A stretch of 64,000 bases of DNA from an uncultured Flavobacteriales bacterium (GTDB lineage Bacteria > Bacteroidota > Bacteroidia > Flavobacteriales_D > Crocinitomicaceae): positions 124,001 through 188,000 of the forward strand of contig CALEIK010000024.1 in NCBI GenBank assembly GCA_937876195.1, given 5' to 3'. The notes beneath the pieces are model-generated. The model did not search any database and was not told the origin of the DNA. It saw nothing but the letters and a program-made list of their open reading frames with translations. The translations under genes and the position numbers were made by a program. Below, piece after piece: positions 61,796-64,000 of the stretch (the first letter of the stretch is position 1; every line of letters begins with the position of its first letter).

Positions 61796-62040
61796 CAACC
61801 CTTTCGGGGTTGTTCCTACAGGTTACACCTGCTGTTATTCATATTTAAGCCCTTCGGGCTTTTTGTATACTTCGTTTTAGCTTGGGTAAATATAATTGTC
61901 TTTATCCCGAAGGGATTGAATTTGATCAACACCACATTTTTGCGGTGAAAAAAAGTAAAGTAATAGCATGAAACAACCGCAACGTGGTTGAATACCTACA
62001 ACAATTATTTTACATCAAACTCAATTCCATGCTCATGAAG
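61796..62040. repeat. Palindrome array B with transposase tail remnant
   Basis: The same hairpin series as array A in the same order (61796-61812, one CAGGT/ACCTG hairpin near 61820, 61847-61861, 61904-61916, 61930-61947, 61974-61990). Then 61991-62040 matches the last codons of the transposase gene. The remnant carries a TAA inside the final codons, and hairpin 5 has a broken stem (CACCACA against TGCGGTG), so array B is the more degraded copy. Confidence 0.85.
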
Positions 62041-62081
62041 TTACATTTTTAATAACATAATTGGAAATGATTTCGTAACAA

Positions 62082-63512
62082 TTACCTGCCAATAAAACTC
62101 AATCGTCTTATCTCTTGACGAAGATTGTTTTGCGCATCCGCCAACTTGAAGATCGGCACGTAATGTCCACCTCCCAACTCAGCTGCTTCGCGCATTTTGG
62201 CTTCATCGACATCTTTGTTCTTGATCCCAACCACTGACAGGTTTACGCCTTTTTTGGAATACTTCTTCACCGTTTTTAAGTAGTCGTCGGAATTTCTGTT
62301 AAACGCACCGTCGGTGATGATGATGACGTGATTTGTTCCATCCGAAATGTGATTCTTGTGCGCTTCCTTAAAGCCCAATTTAATTCCCTCTCCTCCTGCT
62401 GTGTAACCAAAGGCCTTGAGCGCAGAGACTTCGGTTTTAATTTCGTCTTTGTTGGCGCCAGAAGTCGATTTAAGCAGTACGCGCGATTCATCGGCATAAG
62501 TCACAATCCCCATTTTATCCTGCGGGCGCAACATTTCGGTCAATTGGAAAAGGGCATACTTCATCAATTCGATCTTATCGGCGTTTTTCATCGAAGAAGA
62601 AACATCCAACACAAAGACTACGTTGACAGGTTTAAAATATTCCTCGTCAAAATTGTCTTTGTCCAAATCAGTCAACGCTGGGGGTAATTCAGCCAAATAG
62701 GAAGTATCAATCGATGATTCTAATTTCTCCTCCAATTTTTCTTCTATTTCAATAATGATCTCAGGCTCTGGAATCACTTCAACGACCAAGGTATCTGTAA
62801 TGACAGGCACTGGAACTGGCTGTCCAACGGCTGGGTCTTTCGACAATTCAACGACAATATAGTTGCGTTTGAAGTTAACGTATGCGCCAAGCTCTTCGGG
62901 AAAATAGCCGTGGTGCGTTGCATAGAAATAGCTTAATCCCAACGTAGACGCTGCTTTGATTTTCCCTTTTTTATCCGTTTTCTTCTCCCAAACAGCCTGA
63001 CCGTTTTGAATCATCGTGACGGATGAATTGCTCAGTTCTTCTCTGGTTTCTTTGTCAATGGTGACAACCGTCAAATCGAAATTGTTGGGATTAACGCCTC
63101 CAGGTCGTTCCGAGAAATCGGGGCAATCCGTAAACGCGCTCATGTTGTCTTGTTCAACTTCACGCAGATTTCCAGACAGCTTAATCGTAGTCGCTTCGCC
63201 GCGATCACTGGTGAAAATGTTCACTTCGTAGTTAAATCGCCCTTTTTGCTTGGGATTGACTTGCAAACGCACGATGACAGAACTATCTTTTTCGATGATG
63301 GGCTTGGAAGTAATGTAAACCACTTCCATCGGTTTCTTGACGCTCAACAGCCATTCTTGCTTGTTTCCTTTGTTGGTCACCACGATGTCGACAAAACGAT
63401 TGGAATACGATTCTAAATCGCCGAAATCGAAGCTAGTTTTATCAAATACGACCTGACCGCTACTTTGAAAAGCAACGGCAATGAAAAGAAATATGGATGT
63501 AAGAATGCGCAT
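62082..63512 (-). CDS. VWA-domain protein with N-terminal DUF1573-like domain
   Basis: I start at the ATG at 63512 (MRILTSIFLFIAVAFQSSGQ); a TTG two codons upstream is possible. The 476-residue protein has a signal peptide, an Ig-like N-terminal domain (about 22-120; FDFGDLESYSNRFVDIVVTN) and a beta module with a proline/acid-rich linker. A von Willebrand A domain follows (about 295-470) with the full MIDAS motif: DVSSS (DxSxS), the Thr in YTAGGEG and the Asp in IIITDGAFN. VWA domains of this type bind metal-dependent protein partners. It likely acts in the periplasm or at the surface. A 3' remnant of a second copy lies at 60946-61060. Confidence 0.85.
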   Translation of the reverse strand: MRILTSIFLFIAVAFQSSGQVVFDKTSFDFGDLESYSNRFVDIVVTNKGNKQEWLLSVKKPMEVVYITSKPIIEKDSSVIVRLQVNPKQKGRFNYEVNIFTSDRGEATTIKLSGNLREVEQDNMSAFTDCPDFSERPGGVNPNNFDLTVVTIDKETREELSNSSVTMIQNGQAVWEKKTDKKGKIKAASTLGLSYFYATHHGYFPEELGAYVNFKRNYIVVELSKDPAVGQPVPVPVITDTLVVEVIPEPEIIIEIEEKLEEKLESSIDTSYLAELPPALTDLDKDNFDEEYFKPVNVVFVLDVSSSMKNADKIELMKYALFQLTEMLRPQDKMGIVTYADESRVLLKSTSGANKDEIKTEVSALKAFGYTAGGEGIKLGFKEAHKNHISDGTNHVIIITDGAFNRNSDDYLKTVKKYSKKGVNLSVVGIKNKDVDEAKMREAAELGGGHYVPIFKLADAQNNLRQEIRRLSFIGR

Positions 63513-63634
63513 GATCAAACCTAATCAAAAAACGCGCCGAAGCAAAATTTGTTACGGTATTTGGACGCAATATGGTGCAGTACGGGTTGGTTGGGGTAAG
63601 TTTAATCGCAAAGGCGCTAAGTTAAGGCGGAAGG

Positions 63635-63787
63635 TTGGCGAAAAAAGTACACAAAGGAGTCGTCTAAAAGACGACTTTTGATGCGTTGCGTCCTTATTTT
63701 GCCAGTTTCACAATAGTTGGATTTGTATGTTGCTCTTAATTTCCGATCGACGCTTTCTATTTTTTTTGTGCCTTTGCGGTTGATTTT
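63635..63787. repeat. 185-base tandem repeat, unit 1
   Basis: Starts with TTGGCGAAAAAAGTACACAA and ends with GTGCCTTTGCGGTTGATTTT. It contains the hairpin GTCGTCTAAAAGACGAC. The next unit begins exactly 185 bases later (63820) with the same first 20 bases. Confidence 0.85.
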
Positions 63788-63819
63788 ACCACAAAGGGCA
63801 CAAGGATATTGAAATGGAG

Positions 63820-63971
63820 TTGGCGAAAAAAGTACACAAAGGAGTCGTCTAAAAGACGACTTTTGATACGTTGCGTCCTTATTTTGCCAGTTTCACAATT
63901 GTTGGGTTCGGATGTTGCTCTTAATTTCCAGTCGACGTTTTCCATTTTTTTATTGCGCCTTTGCGGTTAAA
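63820..63971. repeat. 185-base tandem repeat, unit 2
   Basis: Near-identical to unit 1 over about 150 bases with scattered substitutions, and the same hairpin GTCGTCTAAAAGACGAC. It ends close to the window edge, so more copies may follow outside. Confidence 0.85.
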
Positions 63972-64000
63972 ATTACCCCAACTTTGTTCACTCTTTTGTG

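Larger units (their letters stand above)
61110..62040. mobile_element. IS200/IS605-type element in duplicated palindrome arrays
   Basis: Array A (61110-61326) consists of six short palindromes in the order CAACCC/GGGTTG, CAGGT/ACCTG (twice), AAGCCC/GGGCTT, ATCCC/GGGAT, CACCGCA/TGCGGTG, CAACCAC/GTGGTTG. It abuts the 3' end of the transposase gene. Array B (61796-61990) repeats the order just upstream of the transposase start, and continues to 62040 with a copy of the gene's last 15 codons (decayed). So the unit [palindromes + gene] was tandemly duplicated and the second gene copy was deleted except for its tail. Confidence 0.8.
63513..64000. other. Region upstream of the VWA gene, no gene seen, tandem repeats
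   Basis: No open frame in this stretch looks like a gene. It contains two copies of a repeated unit (see the two repeat entries) and, at 63607-63630, text of the form CGCAAAGGCGCTAAG, a reverse-oriented piece of the GCGCCTTTGCGGTTAA text at the ends of the units. Confidence 0.7.

Noticed and set aside
61110..62040. Possible CRISPR array because of regular short repeats
   Set aside because: The palindromes differ from each other and there is no repeated unit with constant spacers; the two arrays are copies of one ordered series around a transposase.
63635..63971. CRISPR-like direct repeat pair
   Set aside because: The units are about 150 bases long, nearly continuous and contain no spacer-like unique segments of constant length.

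Overview
The window looks like a chromosomal segment of a Bacteroidota bacterium, probably Flavobacteriales and plausibly the Crocinitomicaceae/Fluviicola side; the family-level placement is inference from gene content only. The evidence is four large secreted proteins or proteases with type IX secretion system (T9SS) C-terminal sorting domains (three type A, one type B 'gliding motility' type), a choice-of-anchor L type N-terminus, the envelope block uppS-bamA-ompH-ompH-murI, an isolated atpD-atpC pair, a single-chain glycyl-tRNA synthetase, a LytTR/LytS-like two-component system, several TAnnTTTG promoter boxes, and AT-rich DNA. No rRNA, tRNA, CRISPR array or prophage was seen.

Layout. 1-4.9 kb: end of a peptide-binding lipoprotein, a secreted protein with a degenerate sorting tail, methylmalonyl-CoA epimerase, a HAD phosphatase, a YceI lipoprotein and a metal-dependent cyclase-family hydrolase. 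5.2-8.2 kb: LytTR response regulator plus TPR sensor kinase. 8.3-13.1 kb: leuS, whose gene body and 3' flank are both scarred by repeats, then an OmpA-like protein and a DUF3108 protein. 13.5-21.5 kb: two giant T9SS cargo proteins around an SDR enzyme and a small lipoprotein. 21.6-28 kb: M23 peptidase, MsbA-type ABC exporter, rbfA, a LolE-like permease with an abnormal start, atpD-atpC. 28-33.4 kb: uppS-bamA-ompH-ompH-murI, linking lipid carrier, outer-membrane assembly and peptidoglycan precursor supply. 33.5-41.8 kb: truncated globin, two secreted proteins, serS, OmpA-like protein, coiled-coil lipoprotein plus TPR protein, msrA. 41.9-51 kb (minus strand): T9SS subtilase, glycyl-tRNA synthetase, two paralogous HI0933-family flavoproteins with inverted repeats around them, AsmA-like protein. 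51.1-56.6 kb: PfkB kinase, DUF349 protein, membrane protein, lipoprotein, Tat-type LD-carboxypeptidase. 56.6-60.7 kb: a 1378-residue CheB-CheR-PAS-histidine kinase-receiver hybrid. 60.9-64 kb: an IS200/IS605-type transposase embedded in duplicated arrays of short palindromes, a ghost 3' end of a VWA gene next to the intact VWA gene, and a 185-bp tandem repeat.

Most genes are housekeeping or envelope functions of known families. I did not find a convincing new multi-gene system. The most unusual signals concern repeats and gene structure: a palindromic repeat inserted in frame in the LeuRS editing domain, a duplicated and re-invaded leuS 3' end, an ABC permease whose only sensible start codon is ATC, and the transposase/palindrome array with remnants of a lost VWA paralogue. 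Positions are read directly from the sequence; functions come from recognised family motifs and were not verified by database search.
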